Part shown: piece after piece, positions 24,108 to 34,600 of the stretch | Layout of the letters: every line of letters begins with the position of its first letter | Position numbering within the stretch: the stretch's first letter is position 1 | The notes under the pieces: model-generated | Database searches by the model: none | What the model was told of the DNA's origin: nothing | Seen by the model: the letters and a program-made list of their open reading frames with translations, nothing else | Translations under genes and position numbers: made by a program | From: Ravibacter arvi | GTDB taxonomy: Bacteria; Bacteroidota; Bacteroidia; Cytophagales; Spirosomataceae | Assembly: GCF_039540405.1 (NCBI RefSeq) | Contig: NZ_BAABEY010000026.1 | Span: 211,610 to 275,609, forward strand | DNA length: 64,000 nt | Direction of reading: 5' to 3'

Positions 24108-25880
24108 ATGCTGGTAAGTGATTTTATATTGTCCCGCATGGCGGAGTGGGGGATCGAACGGTTGTTCGGTTACCCCGGCGACGGCATCAACGGCATTCTC
24201 GGCGCGATGAACCGGCAAGACCGCATCCGCTTTATACAGGCGCGACATGAAGAGTCCGCCGCTTTTATGGCTTGTGCCCATGCCAAATTTACAGGCCGTA
24301 CAGGCGTTTGCCTGGCTACTTCCGGCCCGGGCGCGATACATTTGCTCAATGGGCTATACGACGCCCGCATGGATCATCAGCCGGTGGTCGCCGTGGTTGG
24401 TCAGCAGAGGCGGATGTCGCTGGGCAGCAATTACCAGCAGGAGGTTGACCTGGTCTCACTTTTCAAGGATGTAGCGCACGAATATGTTCAGATGGTTACC
24501 GTTCCGTCGCAAACCCGGCAGGTGATAGACCGGGCGTTCCGAATTGCAAGCGAGAAGCGCACGGTCACCGTTGTAATTGTCCCGCTGGATGTTCAGGAAG
24601 AAAAAATGGAGCAAACACCGAAAAGGACACACGGAAACGTGGTAACCGGGGTGGGGCACTCGTTTGCCAAGACCATTCCGACTTACGAAGAACTGAAGAA
24701 CGCCGCCGCTATTCTCAATCAGAGCGAGCGGGTGGCCATACTCGTGGGAGCCGGGGCTTTCGGCGCTGAAGAGGAAGTCTCACAGATCGCCGAGTTGCTG
24801 GGAGCGGGGGTAGCGAAGGCGCTGCTCGGGAAAATGGTACTGCCCGACGACCTGCCCTATGTAACAGGCTCGATTGGTATGCTGGGCACCAAGCCAAGTT
24901 GGGAACTGATGGAAGGCTGCGACACCCTTTTAATGATAGGTAGTAGCTTCCCGTATGCAGAGTATCTTCCCGAGCCGGGCAAAGCCCGTGGGATACAGAT
25001 CGATTCGGATGCGCAGCGATTGAGTATAAGATACCCGATGGAGGTGAATCTCCTGGGCGACAGCAAGGCGACGTTACAGCGGCTCATTCCGCTTCTTCAA
25101 TACAAGTCGGACAGGTCATGGCGCAAGGAAGTGGAAAAGCAGGTGGCCAAATGGAAGGAGGTCGTGGAAAGCAGGGCCATGCAACCGGCTGACCCGATCA
25201 ATCCGCAGCGGGTCGTAATGGAATTGTCGCAACGGCTTCCGGACAAATGCATCGTATCGGCAGATTCGGGCACCTGCGCCTTCTGGTATGCGAGAAACCT
25301 GACCTGCAGGCGAGGAATGAAAGGTTCGCTGTCCGGTAACCTGGCATCTATGGGGCCGGCCGTTCCCTATGCCATTGCCGCCAAATTTGCCTATCCCGAC
25401 AGAATTCCGATCGCGTTGGTCGGTGACGGCGCTATGCAGATGATTTGTATGAACGAATTGATTACGATCGCCAAATATTGGAAAGAATGGGAAAACCCCG
25501 GTTTGTTGGTCGTTGTGTTTAACAACTGTGACCTGAATATGGTTACCTGGGAACAACGTATTCTTTCGGGTGAGGCAAAATATGAAGCCTCACAGGACAT
25601 CCCGGATGTGCCTTATGCCGAATTTGCGAAATTACTGGGGCTGGCAGGTATGCGGGTGGAAGAAGAAGACGAAATAGGTCCCGCACTTGACAGCCTCCTG
25701 GACGCCGGTCGTCCCGCTGTACTGGACGTGGTGACCGATCCCAATGTGCCGATCGTTCCCTCCCACATCAGCATGGAAAATCTTTCCAATTATTTTAAAG
25801 CCCTCATGAAAGGCGACGCCGAACAATTTCCTATGATCCGCCAGACAATAAGGGAACTGATGCAGGGCGGGATAGCCTGA
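24108..25880 (+). CDS. Thiamine-pyrophosphate enzyme of the pyruvate oxidase (PoxB/YdaP) type
   Basis: A 590-residue TPP enzyme in the usual three-domain order. The N-terminal Pyr domain contains FGYPGDGINGI and the catalytic glutamate in ARHEESAAF (E48/E49). The central domain spans about 190-330. The C-terminal PP domain has the TPP motif GDGAMQM (near 438) followed by FNNCDLNMV. Sequence style is that of YdaP/pyruvate oxidase, which decarboxylates pyruvate to acetate or acetyl phosphate, rather than anabolic acetolactate synthase (no small subunit nearby). YdaP-type genes are general-stress genes in several bacteria, in keeping with the DUF4142 neighbour. Start ATG at 24108, no signal peptide. 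Acetolactate or another 2-oxo-acid activity cannot be excluded. Confidence 0.88.
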   Translation: MLVSDFILSRMAEWGIERLFGYPGDGINGILGAMNRQDRIRFIQARHEESAAFMACAHAKFTGRTGVCLATSGPGAIHLLNGLYDARMDHQPVVAVVGQQRRMSLGSNYQQEVDLVSLFKDVAHEYVQMVTVPSQTRQVIDRAFRIASEKRTVTVVIVPLDVQEEKMEQTPKRTHGNVVTGVGHSFAKTIPTYEELKNAAAILNQSERVAILVGAGAFGAEEEVSQIAELLGAGVAKALLGKMVLPDDLPYVTGSIGMLGTKPSWELMEGCDTLLMIGSSFPYAEYLPEPGKARGIQIDSDAQRLSIRYPMEVNLLGDSKATLQRLIPLLQYKSDRSWRKEVEKQVAKWKEVVESRAMQPADPINPQRVVMELSQRLPDKCIVSADSGTCAFWYARNLTCRRGMKGSLSGNLASMGPAVPYAIAAKFAYPDRIPIALVGDGAMQMICMNELITIAKYWKEWENPGLLVVVFNNCDLNMVTWEQRILSGEAKYEASQDIPDVPYAEFAKLLGLAGMRVEEEDEIGPALDSLLDAGRPAVLDVVTDPNVPIVPSHISMENLSNYFKALMKGDAEQFPMIRQTIRELMQGGIA

Positions 25881-25987
25881 CCTGCCGGTGCGAACGGCTT
25901 GTTTTTGAAAAGAGGTGCAATCGGTTGATTAACAAGAAGTTAAGGTTGTAAAATTTCAAAATTTACTTCGTTTTACGGGGCTGGAAT

Positions 25988-26020
25988 TTTGTAATTTAAA
26001 TTATAAAAAATATACCTTTG
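25988..26020 (+). promoter_or_regulatory. Bacteroidota-type promoter of the adhesin gene
   Basis: TTTG at 25988-25991 and TACCTTTG at 26013-26020 are 21 bases apart, matching the -33/-7 consensus (TTTG, about 19-21 bases, TAnnTTTG). The start codon follows at 26055. This is the best promoter match I found in the window. Confidence 0.7.
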
Positions 26021-26054
26021 CTAATCGTTAAACGCTCAACTATCTGGCCCTCTC

Positions 26055-29000
26055 ATGAAAAGCTGTTATACTCCGGCAATAGCAGGTTTCCTGCTCTTTC
26101 TTACGCTATTAAATCCGGTCCGGGCACAAACTTTAATCCTTCCCGACACGCCGGTGAAGGAAGATTTTAACACGATGGCAAACGGGCTGGCGCTCCCTGC
26201 AAACTGGAAAGTTTCTGTTGCCGGCCAGGGTAGCACGGCCACCTGGGCGACCGGCCTGACCAATGTGGCGCAGACTTCGAACAGCGGTTCCCCGGTTACG
26301 GGCGGTTCCTATAACTGGGGAACAACAACCGGCGCCGACAGGGCGGTCGGTTTTTTGTCGTCGTCAGGCTATGCGAGCCCCAACGCGGTAATGGCCTGTT
26401 TCCGGAATACCACGGGGGCCGCTGTCACCACCCTGACCGTGTCATTCAGTGTTGAGCGTTACCGCGTAAATACATCGGTTTTCAGCCTCGGATTTTCTTC
26501 TTCCACAGATGGGTCGGTGTGGACCGAGCGCAGCGCGGGCAATATCTCGCCCGGACTTTTTATGTCAGGAGCTCCGGAATATACTTTCGATACGCCTGCC
26601 ACCATCGTCAAAACCGTTACCCTGACCGGGCTGAATATCGCCGACAATGCCGACATCTATCTTCGCTGGCTTTTTACGGATGCGGCTCCGTCTACCGCAC
26701 AAGGGCTGGGGTTGGACAATGTTTCGGTGGCGGCAGGCCCGCCCAAAGCGGTCATCTCTTCCACGCTGACAGACATTCTGAAAACCAATAACCCACCGCT
26801 CGACCAAGTCAATCCGGGCGACGAGCTTACGTATCGCACCGCAATCCGGAACCGCGGTACAGGCGATGCCACGGATGTCGTGCTGACCGAACCCGCACCG
26901 GTCAATACCACGTTGATCGCAGGATCGGTCAAAACGTCGGCGCTTGCCCGAGACGAAGTGTATGCAACATCCATTGATACACCGCTATCCGGACAGAATG
27001 TGCTATCCAATGACTACGGAATACCCGCGCCGGCCGTCCTTTCTTTTGGCCCTGTGGGCGACAAAACCGCGACCGCTGCCGGTGGCTCGGGAAGCTCTGA
27101 TAACGGTGGTACCGTAGCGCTGAATGCGGACGGTACTTTGGTCTATACGCCCCCGGCCGGTTTTTCGGGTAATGACCGTTTCGGGTACATCGCCGGCAAC
27201 GGCAACCTGCCTGACAACGATGCGGTGGTGACGGTGTCGGTGGGCAGTACACCCGCCGCAAATGCCGACACGTATAATGTGGTAGGTAACGTACCGGTCT
27301 CGCCCGGCAGCACAGCGGGCGTCTTGTCCAATGATACCGGCGGCGGACTGCTCGTAACGGCAGTGAACGGAAATGCGGCCGATGTCGGCGCCGCGCTGGT
27401 AACCGGCGCAGGAGGCAACCTTACGGTGAACACCGACGGGAGCTTTACCTACAATCCGGCTCCGGGTTTTAACGGCAGCGACAGCTTTACCTATACGGCC
27501 GACAATGGCTTCTCGGCCCCGGCGTCGGCGACCGTCACGCTGAACATAGCCGGCGTTGTCTGGTTTGTGAATAACAACGCAGCGTCGAATGGCGATGGAA
27601 GGCTTGGCAGCCCGTTCAAGCTGATCACCAATGTAACCGGAACAGCGGCGGGGCAAACCATCTTTTTATACGAAAGTGCCGCCGGGTATACCGGCAGCAT
27701 CAACTTGCTGCCCGCTCAGAAGCTGGTCGGTCAGGATGCGTCCGAAAGTCTGCAGACCATTACAGGGCTAACGCCCGATGCTGCTTACAGCGCCCAGTTT
27801 CCCGCGATGAACAGCGGCAACGGGGTAACGGTTTCGTTGACATCCGCCAATGCGGACATCATTACGCTTGCCGGCGGCAATACGATCCGGGGATTGACGG
27901 TCGGCAACGCAGGGACCGGCAAAAAGATAACCGGAAATACTTTCGGCACCCTGACGCTCGGAAACGCTGCGTTGCCCGACGTTATCCTGAACGGAACAGG
28001 CCAGGCGCTGGACCTGCAAACAGGGACGCTGACCGGCGGGTTACTCAGCCTGACGACAACGGGCAGCGCCGGGCAAGGCATTTCAATCAATTCCGTTGGG
28101 GGGAGCTTTCACTTCGGGGCCACCTCTGTAAGCGGGAGCGCCACGCAGGGGATTTTGATTTCCGGCGCCTCCGCCATAGTGCCGACTTTCGGGGCTACAA
28201 CGGTCAGCTCGGGTACAGACGGGGTATCGATACAGGGCAATACAGGCAACGTAACCTTCGGATCTCTGGGGATCACTACCGCCAATGGCATTGGCTTGCT
28301 GGGTACCAACAATACCGGGCAGGTTATTGTGACCAACGGTACGTCCGGTATTAACGCTACGGGCGGTGCGGCTCTCAATCTCTCCCAATCTTCCGGAACG
28401 TCGACGGTAGATCTGAAGTTTTCAGGGTTGACTTCCGCGGGTGGGGTAAACGGCATCCATCTCGGCAATATTGCCGGGACCATATCTGCCGGTAGTGGTT
28501 CGCTGACCGGTACGGGAACCACATTTAATGTCAACGGCGGAACAGCAAGTATAACCTATGGCGGAAACATTACCCAAACCAATAATGCCCAGTTGGTACG
28601 CATCGAAGGCGGCCATCAAACGGGGACGATCACCTTTAATACCGGCACATTAAGCGCCACTAACGGTACGGGTTTGCAGTTCGACAACGCTGATGGTGTT
28701 TATAATTTCAGCGGGACAACAACTTTAAACGGGGGAGATGCGGGTATTGATCTGATCAATGGTACTTCGGGCACATTTGTTTTCGGTTCCAACACGACCA
28801 TTACCAACCCGAGCGGCACGGCTTTTAACCTCTCGGGTATCACGGCAAGCAACGCGTCCGTAACTTACAATGGCGCCATTACGGACAATACGGGTTATGC
28901 GGTCGACATCGACAATCATGACGCCAATAACGTCACTTTCCAAACGGGGAGCATTACTTCGACGGCCAACGGGATCCGCGTTCAAAATTGCGGCGGCGGT

Positions 29001-30692
29001 GCGATAAACTTTAACAGTCCCACCAAATCGCTGACTACGGCGGCCAATCCCGCGGTAACGCTAAACGCCAATACAGGCGGCACGATCAATTTCGGAACCG
29101 GGGGGCTGACGATCAACACGACAAGCGGTACGGGTTTCAGCGCAACCGGCGGCGGTACTGTAAACGTGACCGGAACGGGCAACAGTATTGTTTCCACAAC
29201 CGGAACGGCCCTCAATGTGAATGCGACGGTTATCGGTTCGGATAACCTCAATTTTCAAAGCATTTCGTCGAATGGAGCGGCCAACGGCATACTTCTGACG
29301 AGCACCGGGTCGGTTGGCGGGCTTACCGTCACGGGAACCGGGACTACGCCGGGCTCCGGTGGGACGATTCAAAATTGCCAGCAACGGGGCGCACGGTTTG
29401 TATCGGCAGATAAGATCAACCTTTCGAATATGAACTTTACGAATAACGGTACCGCCAATATCGATCCGCCGGGCACCGCCGGAAATGCTTTGGGCGGTAC
29501 CAATACCAACGTTGCCGCAGGAATCGACTTCCAGGGGGTCTCGAATGTAAGTTTAACCGGCGTAGCGATCTCGGGTGGCAAGCAGATCGGCCTTAATGGT
29601 AAAAACGTCAGCAATTTCTCGATGAGCAATTCGAGTGTGAAGAATGCCGGGGACGAAAACCTGGAAGACGGTGTCCAGCTGACTGAACTGTCGGGCAATT
29701 GTATGGTCTCCAATTGCGAGTTTTCAGGGAATTTTCACCGGCAGTTCGAAATACAGAATTCGGGTGGAAACCTGGTGCTGAACATGACCGGCTCTACTTT
29801 CGACCGGCTCACTTATCTCTCAACATCCGCGCAGGGCGTATTGATTTCGGGCCACGGGACAGCGGTTATCAACGCATCGGTAAAGTCGTCGGTTTTCAGG
29901 AAAAATTTTGGTTCCGGCTTCTACGGGCAGTCCATCGACAATGCCAATGTGACCATTACGCTGGGCAGCAACGGCACAGCCAGCGTACCCGCGGAAGGGA
30001 ATACTTTTACGGATAATTCATTGGGATTTCAGTTGTTGTCCGACAATGCCAGCAATTTTACTTTTAATGTCGGCAACAATACGTATACCGTTTCTCCGGT
30101 GGTTACCTCCGGCTCAACGCCGTTCAGCGTGCGTAAGGGGACGAATGCAACCGGGCGCATGACGGGCCGGATGGGGTACAACACTATCGGGAATTCCACT
30201 GCGTTGTCGGGTAATAATTGTGCCGGGTGCAATGGCATCTCCTTCACCAACGAAGGTTTAAGTGGCGGGATGAACGTCACGGTAAACAACAACACCATTC
30301 AGCACATTAACCAACGGGGCATAGAGGCGATTCTGCAGCTCAACGACCAGATGAGCATGACCGTGACCGACAATATCTTCCTTACAAAAGACAGTGGTTC
30401 AGGCCATGCCATTTTTATGCAGTCAGGGACCGACGATAGTGATTCGGGTGATCTTTGCGCGGACATACGCGGGAACAACATTAGCGGAACCTGGGACCTG
30501 GTTTCCGGAAATATACGGCTGCGTATGTTTCCCATCCCCGCGGCAGGCAGTAACGACTCTTTCAGGGTAAGGAATGCCGCGGGTGTAAGCGCCCCGGATA
30601 TCGTGGCCTATCTGAACGCCAATAATACAAATGCAATGGCCAGCGCCACAACGCCCAGTGCCTTTATCGGGGGATCGGCGCCGTGTCCGTGA
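26055..30692 (+). CDS. Giant secreted beta-helix adhesin with DUF11-like and cadherin-like domains
   Basis: 1545 residues. A signal peptide (1-25, ending VRAQ) is followed by a globular N-terminal domain (to about 235), a DUF11-like domain (about 250-297, VNPGDELTYRTAIRNRGTGD), two bacterial cadherin/VCBS-like domains (about 315-395 and 400-497, each with GTLVYTPPAGFSG or GSFTYNPAPGFNG motifs), and about 1000 residues rich in Gly, Thr, Asn and Ser forming a right-handed parallel beta-helix (for example NTIRGLTVGN, NVSLTGVAISGG). Such proteins are surface-exposed and used in adhesion or gliding. It ends in GGSAPCP and has no T9SS sorting domain of its own. The small protein encoded 81 bases downstream carries one and resembles the C-terminal part usually fused to adhesins of this type. 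Confidence 0.88.
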   Translation: MKSCYTPAIAGFLLFLTLLNPVRAQTLILPDTPVKEDFNTMANGLALPANWKVSVAGQGSTATWATGLTNVAQTSNSGSPVTGGSYNWGTTTGADRAVGFLSSSGYASPNAVMACFRNTTGAAVTTLTVSFSVERYRVNTSVFSLGFSSSTDGSVWTERSAGNISPGLFMSGAPEYTFDTPATIVKTVTLTGLNIADNADIYLRWLFTDAAPSTAQGLGLDNVSVAAGPPKAVISSTLTDILKTNNPPLDQVNPGDELTYRTAIRNRGTGDATDVVLTEPAPVNTTLIAGSVKTSALARDEVYATSIDTPLSGQNVLSNDYGIPAPAVLSFGPVGDKTATAAGGSGSSDNGGTVALNADGTLVYTPPAGFSGNDRFGYIAGNGNLPDNDAVVTVSVGSTPAANADTYNVVGNVPVSPGSTAGVLSNDTGGGLLVTAVNGNAADVGAALVTGAGGNLTVNTDGSFTYNPAPGFNGSDSFTYTADNGFSAPASATVTLNIAGVVWFVNNNAASNGDGRLGSPFKLITNVTGTAAGQTIFLYESAAGYTGSINLLPAQKLVGQDASESLQTITGLTPDAAYSAQFPAMNSGNGVTVSLTSANADIITLAGGNTIRGLTVGNAGTGKKITGNTFGTLTLGNAALPDVILNGTGQALDLQTGTLTGGLLSLTTTGSAGQGISINSVGGSFHFGATSVSGSATQGILISGASAIVPTFGATTVSSGTDGVSIQGNTGNVTFGSLGITTANGIGLLGTNNTGQVIVTNGTSGINATGGAALNLSQSSGTSTVDLKFSGLTSAGGVNGIHLGNIAGTISAGSGSLTGTGTTFNVNGGTASITYGGNITQTNNAQLVRIEGGHQTGTITFNTGTLSATNGTGLQFDNADGVYNFSGTTTLNGGDAGIDLINGTSGTFVFGSNTTITNPSGTAFNLSGITASNASVTYNGAITDNTGYAVDIDNHDANNVTFQTGSITSTANGIRVQNCGGGAINFNSPTKSLTTAANPAVTLNANTGGTINFGTGGLTINTTSGTGFSATGGGTVNVTGTGNSIVSTTGTALNVNATVIGSDNLNFQSISSNGAANGILLTSTGSVGGLTVTGTGTTPGSGGTIQNCQQRGARFVSADKINLSNMNFTNNGTANIDPPGTAGNALGGTNTNVAAGIDFQGVSNVSLTGVAISGGKQIGLNGKNVSNFSMSNSSVKNAGDENLEDGVQLTELSGNCMVSNCEFSGNFHRQFEIQNSGGNLVLNMTGSTFDRLTYLSTSAQGVLISGHGTAVINASVKSSVFRKNFGSGFYGQSIDNANVTITLGSNGTASVPAEGNTFTDNSLGFQLLSDNASNFTFNVGNNTYTVSPVVTSGSTPFSVRKGTNATGRMTGRMGYNTIGNSTALSGNNCAGCNGISFTNEGLSGGMNVTVNNNTIQHINQRGIEAILQLNDQMSMTVTDNIFLTKDSGSGHAIFMQSGTDDSDSGDLCADIRGNNISGTWDLVSGNIRLRMFPIPAAGSNDSFRVRNAAGVSAPDIVAYLNANNTNAMASATTPSAFIGGSAPCP

Positions 30693-30730
30693 TTTGGCTA
30701 CAAGCGGCACACAAACGGCTGATGAATAAA

Positions 30731-30766
30731 TAGCTCACCCCTCACAGCTCACAGCTCAAACCTTTT
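30731..30766. repeat. CTCAC-rich phased repeat just before a start codon
   Basis: AGCTCACCCCTCACAGCTCA continuing CAGCTCAAACC, with units of 7-8 bases. Similar stretches precede the starts at 58518 (58503-58517) and 60461 (60411-60458), and one lies at 17476-17502. The flank CGGCACACAAAC...TGATGAATAAA is shared with 17438-17462. Confidence 0.65.
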
Positions 30767-30773
30767 TATACAG

Positions 30774-31598
30774 ATGAAAAACATATTGAGGATACTCATC
30801 TTTGCCCTTGCCTCGCTCGCGGGTAAGGGTTTTGCCCAGGGGCCGTTTAACATAGGTACCCTCCCTCCCGGCGACAGCGTAGTGATCTATTACGACGTGG
30901 CCATTAACAACCCGTTGGTCCCCCCTAATGCGCCTTCGATCAGCAACCAGGGGACGGTGAGCGGCAGTAATTTTGCCAGTGCCCTGACCGACGATCCGGC
31001 ATCACCAACAGCAGGTGATGCGACGGTCACCCTGCTCAACTCGGCGCTGCCGGTAGTCCTCAGGGAGTTTCGGGCGTACCGGAAGGAGCAGTCAGTCGTG
31101 CTGGCCTGGCGGATTGACCTGGAAGAAAACACCTTGAAATACGAAATAGAAAAAAGCCCGAACGGGCGTGCATTTAATAAAATCGGCGAAGTGATGGCCA
31201 CAGGCGGCAAGGGTGTTATTAACTACAAGTTCACTGATAAAAACCCGTCTTCGGGCTTTAACTATTACAGGCTGAAAATTCTTGACTTTGATGCAACTTA
31301 TGTGTTTACCGGGATAGAAAAAGTGACAATCGGCGAAACCGGCAGTTCGGGCAACCTCTATCCCAACCCGGTTTCGGGCAACCAGGTTAACCTCGAACTG
31401 GTTAACCTGGCAAAAGGAAAATACTATGTGACGCTTACCAATGCCTCCGGCCAGGTTGCTTACACGAACGTGATTGAACACGGCGGCGGATCGTGTGCTC
31501 ATGTAATGGCCATTCCCGTAACCATGAGACCAGGGATTTACATCGCGGAAATAAAAGGGGGCAATATGAAAGTGTACAAAAAGCTTGTAGTCAATTAA
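30774..31598 (+). CDS. Secreted protein with type IX secretion (type A) C-terminal sorting domain
   Basis: 274 residues. A signal peptide MKNILRILIFALASLAGKGF AQ is followed by FNIGTLPPGDSVVIYYDVAI and NPLVPPNAPSISNQGTVSGS (a DUF11/conserved-repeat-like segment), then ALPVVLREFRAYRKEQSVVL and YEIEKSPNGRAFNKIGEV, the fibronectin-like linker common in Bacteroidota surface proteins. The type A sorting domain starts at NLYPNPVSGNQVNLEL (about residue 197) and ends KVYKKLVVN. The T9SS exports the protein and attaches it to the surface. In many adhesins these same segments form the C-terminus of the beta-helix protein, so this gene and the one at 26055 may be two halves of an ancestral gene, or partners that meet at the surface. 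Confidence 0.88.
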   Translation: MKNILRILIFALASLAGKGFAQGPFNIGTLPPGDSVVIYYDVAINNPLVPPNAPSISNQGTVSGSNFASALTDDPASPTAGDATVTLLNSALPVVLREFRAYRKEQSVVLAWRIDLEENTLKYEIEKSPNGRAFNKIGEVMATGGKGVINYKFTDKNPSSGFNYYRLKILDFDATYVFTGIEKVTIGETGSSGNLYPNPVSGNQVNLELVNLAKGKYYVTLTNASGQVAYTNVIEHGGGSCAHVMAIPVTMRPGIYIAEIKGGNMKVYKKLVVN

Positions 31599-31607
31599 TC
31601 TCGGCGA

Positions 31608-31637
31608 AATGCCGGAAACCGGAATGGCTCCGGCATT
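31608..31637. terminator. Bidirectional terminator-like hairpin between convergent genes
   Basis: Perfect 9-base arms AATGCCGGA and TCCGGCATT with a 12-base loop, lying between the stops of two converging genes. A T-run (ATTTTT) lies about 8 bases beyond on the plus strand. Confidence 0.55.
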
Positions 31638-31650
31638 GCGCGACAATTTT

Positions 31651-34600
31651 TCAGACCGTACGTTGTTTTTTTATTTCATTCGGTTTCTGGCCGAAGATCT
31701 TGACGAACTCCCTGCTGAAATACTTGGTATCCTCAAACCCGATGAGCGTCGCCACTTCGCCCACCTGGTACACGCCTGATTCCAGGAGTCTCTTGGCTTC
31801 GTGAAAACGAATGGTTTTGACAAATTCATTGATCGTCATGCCGGTAAGGGAGCGCATTTTACGGTACAACACCGACACGCTCATACCCGCGTGCCTGGCG
31901 AGCTCGTTGACACCGAAGCCGGGGTCGGATATGTTCTCCGTGACAAGGCTCTTCAGCTTCCGGATAAAGGCTTCGTTCTGGTCCTGCGCAATATTGTTGG
32001 CAGTTTCGGGTTCTGCCAGGACCGCCTGCCGGTAGCGTTCTTTCAAATCGTCGCGTAGGTGGATGAGATTATTGATTTTCAGCGAAACAATGCGCGGATC
32101 GAACGGCTTGACCAGGTAATCGTCCGCGCCGGCGGCCAGTCCTTCAATGATTTGTTCATTCTGCGTCCTGGCGGTCAGCAAGACGACGGGGATATGCACC
32201 GTACTGATATTGTTTTTCAGGTTCCGGCATACTTCCAGGCCATTCATTTCCGGCATCATTACGTCACAGAGGATGATATCGGGAACGTGCTCATTGGCCA
32301 GTTCAAGGCCCAGGCGGCCGTTTCCGGCTTCAATAGTGTTGAATTCACCTTCGAAGAGCTCCCGGATAAATGCACGTAGTTCGTCGTTGTCTTCGATGAT
32401 CAGGATGGTGTTGCTCAGCTTGCCCGCCGCCACATAGGGAGCCGCTTGCGCCGCTGCCTGTTCGGTGAACATACCCGTCAGGTAGTCCCCGTTTTTAGGT
32501 GCAATCTGGTCTGGCGAGAAATGCCGGTTTTCCTGGAGCAAACGAATGGTCAAAGTGGTGCCGCCGGTTGTGGTTTCAGTGCTCAGCCGGCTCTCGGCTG
32601 TGAGGTAGCCGTGGTGTTGCTCTACGATACTTTTCGAAAGCGCCAACCCGATGCCGTAACCCGGTTTGCCGGAGTCGGCCTGGTAGTAGTAGGTGAACAG
32701 CTTTTTGAGGTGCTCCGGCGAGATACCGCTACCCGTATCTGCCACTGATATCTTTACTTCATGTGAAACTTCGGTGATACGAACTGAAATTTTCCCGCCG
32801 GCGGGTGTAAACTTATAGGCATTGCTAAGCAGGTTGTAAAATACCTTCTGCATCTGGGCAATATCAAACCACAGGAGCACCGGGGTGTCCGGGCAAATTA
32901 GCGTAGTCCTGATTTCCTTTTCGCGGCCGACATGTTCGAATGCGGCCAGGACACTTTTGACAATCTTTACCACGTCATGCTCACGTACGAGGAGCCTGGT
33001 GCCACCGCTCTGGATTTTACGGAAATCGAGCAGCTCATTCACGAGCTGCATCAGCCGGTCGGAGTTGCCTCTGGCACAATTGAGGTTATGTGCAACGTCT
33101 CCGCCGCCCTCCTGAAGCTGTGCGTGGGCCTTTTCAAGCGGCCCGCTGATCAGCGAGAGGTGGGTCCGGATTTCGTGCGACACATTGGTGAAGAAATCCA
33201 GCTTGACCTGATTCAGGGCATTCTCCTTCCTGAATGAAGTTTGCAGCCAGAAAAACCGGTTAATCGCGTAAATGACTGCCCCTATGACAACCAGGTAGAA
33301 AAGATAGGCATACCAGGTTTTCCACCAGGGCGGCAGTATGATAATCTCCAGCGCCAAAGGCCTGTTGGTCCAGACGCCATCGCCATTGACCGCCTTAACC
33401 TCGAAGTTGTAAGTGCCTGCGGGCAGGTTGGTGTAGGTGGCAGAGGGAGTGTTGACGAGGTTCCAATCTTTGTCAAAGCCTTCCAACCGGTACGCAAACC
33501 GGTTAGCATCAGCTTTAAAATAGCTGAGCAAGCTAAAATCCAATGCAAAAACATTCTGGTCATGACGAAAGCGAAGCGTTCTGGCCTGGTGAAGGGGGCC
33601 GTCCAGGATCCCGGTATTGTCGCCGTGGGCAACCTTCTGGTTGAATAGCCTGAGGGAAGTCAGCACCACAGGCGACGGTGCATTTATGTTTTTGATCGCA
33701 GCCGGATCAAATCGGAATATTTCATTGGTAGTGGTAAAATACAGGTAGGATTCCCCGTCTTTAAAGGAAACAGCGTACCCCAGCAGGCTGTTCAGTGGCA
33801 GGCCTTCGCGATAGCCAAAGGTCTGAACCCGCTTTTTGTCGGGGTCGTACCTGGTTAACCTGGTACGCTGGCATAACCATAAAAAACCGCCTTTGTCGAT
33901 CTCAATGTCCCAAAATTCACCAGCCAGTACCTTTTCAAAGCCCAGCTGCTTTTTTTTAGGGTCGAATTTAACCAGCGTTTGCCTGAAAACAGCCCAAACA
34001 TGCCCCCGGGCATCCTCAACGAATTTATTGAAATTATAACCGCTGTTTGTCTTGTAGCTATCGAGCAGGGTTCCGTCGGGAGAGAGCAGGGAAACTTCCC
34101 CGTCGCCATCCACCCAGATCCTTTTTTGTGAATCTTCAAAGACACACCTGACATTCTCCTTGACACCTTTAACCGCTTCGAAAGTGCCATCTGATTCCCT
34201 GAATTTCAGGAGCCCAAACCCGCCCGCCAGCCATATGTTGCCTGACTTGCCCCTGATCAGGTTGTTGGTCCGTCCGGCCGTTTCTTTAAAAGAAAAGAAC
34301 CTGGCCTTGTTTCTATCCAGGTCCAGGCGGTACAGGCCTGTGTGGCCGGCACACCAGAAGACATTGTTGGTGTCCAGCAGGAAATGATGATAAATTTCAG
34401 GAGTAGGGATCTTCAGCGTATAAAGGCGGGACTGCTCCTGGTTGTTGACTATGACAAATAATTTGCTGCGGTCATTACTGAGTATCCAGGTGCTCCCATT
34501 GGAAGCAGATCCCGCCCACCCGTTTGCGAAATATTTATAGGGGACTGCGTGGGTTTCCGTCGGCCAGACTGAAAATGTAGGCGAATCAGGGTGCCAGTAA

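Noticed and set aside
26657..29713. Several long minus-strand open frames under the adhesin gene, with up to 217 codons
   Set aside because: Low-complexity repeats of Gly, Thr and Asn codons leave antisense frames open; the products are Arg/Val/Pro-rich with no domain.
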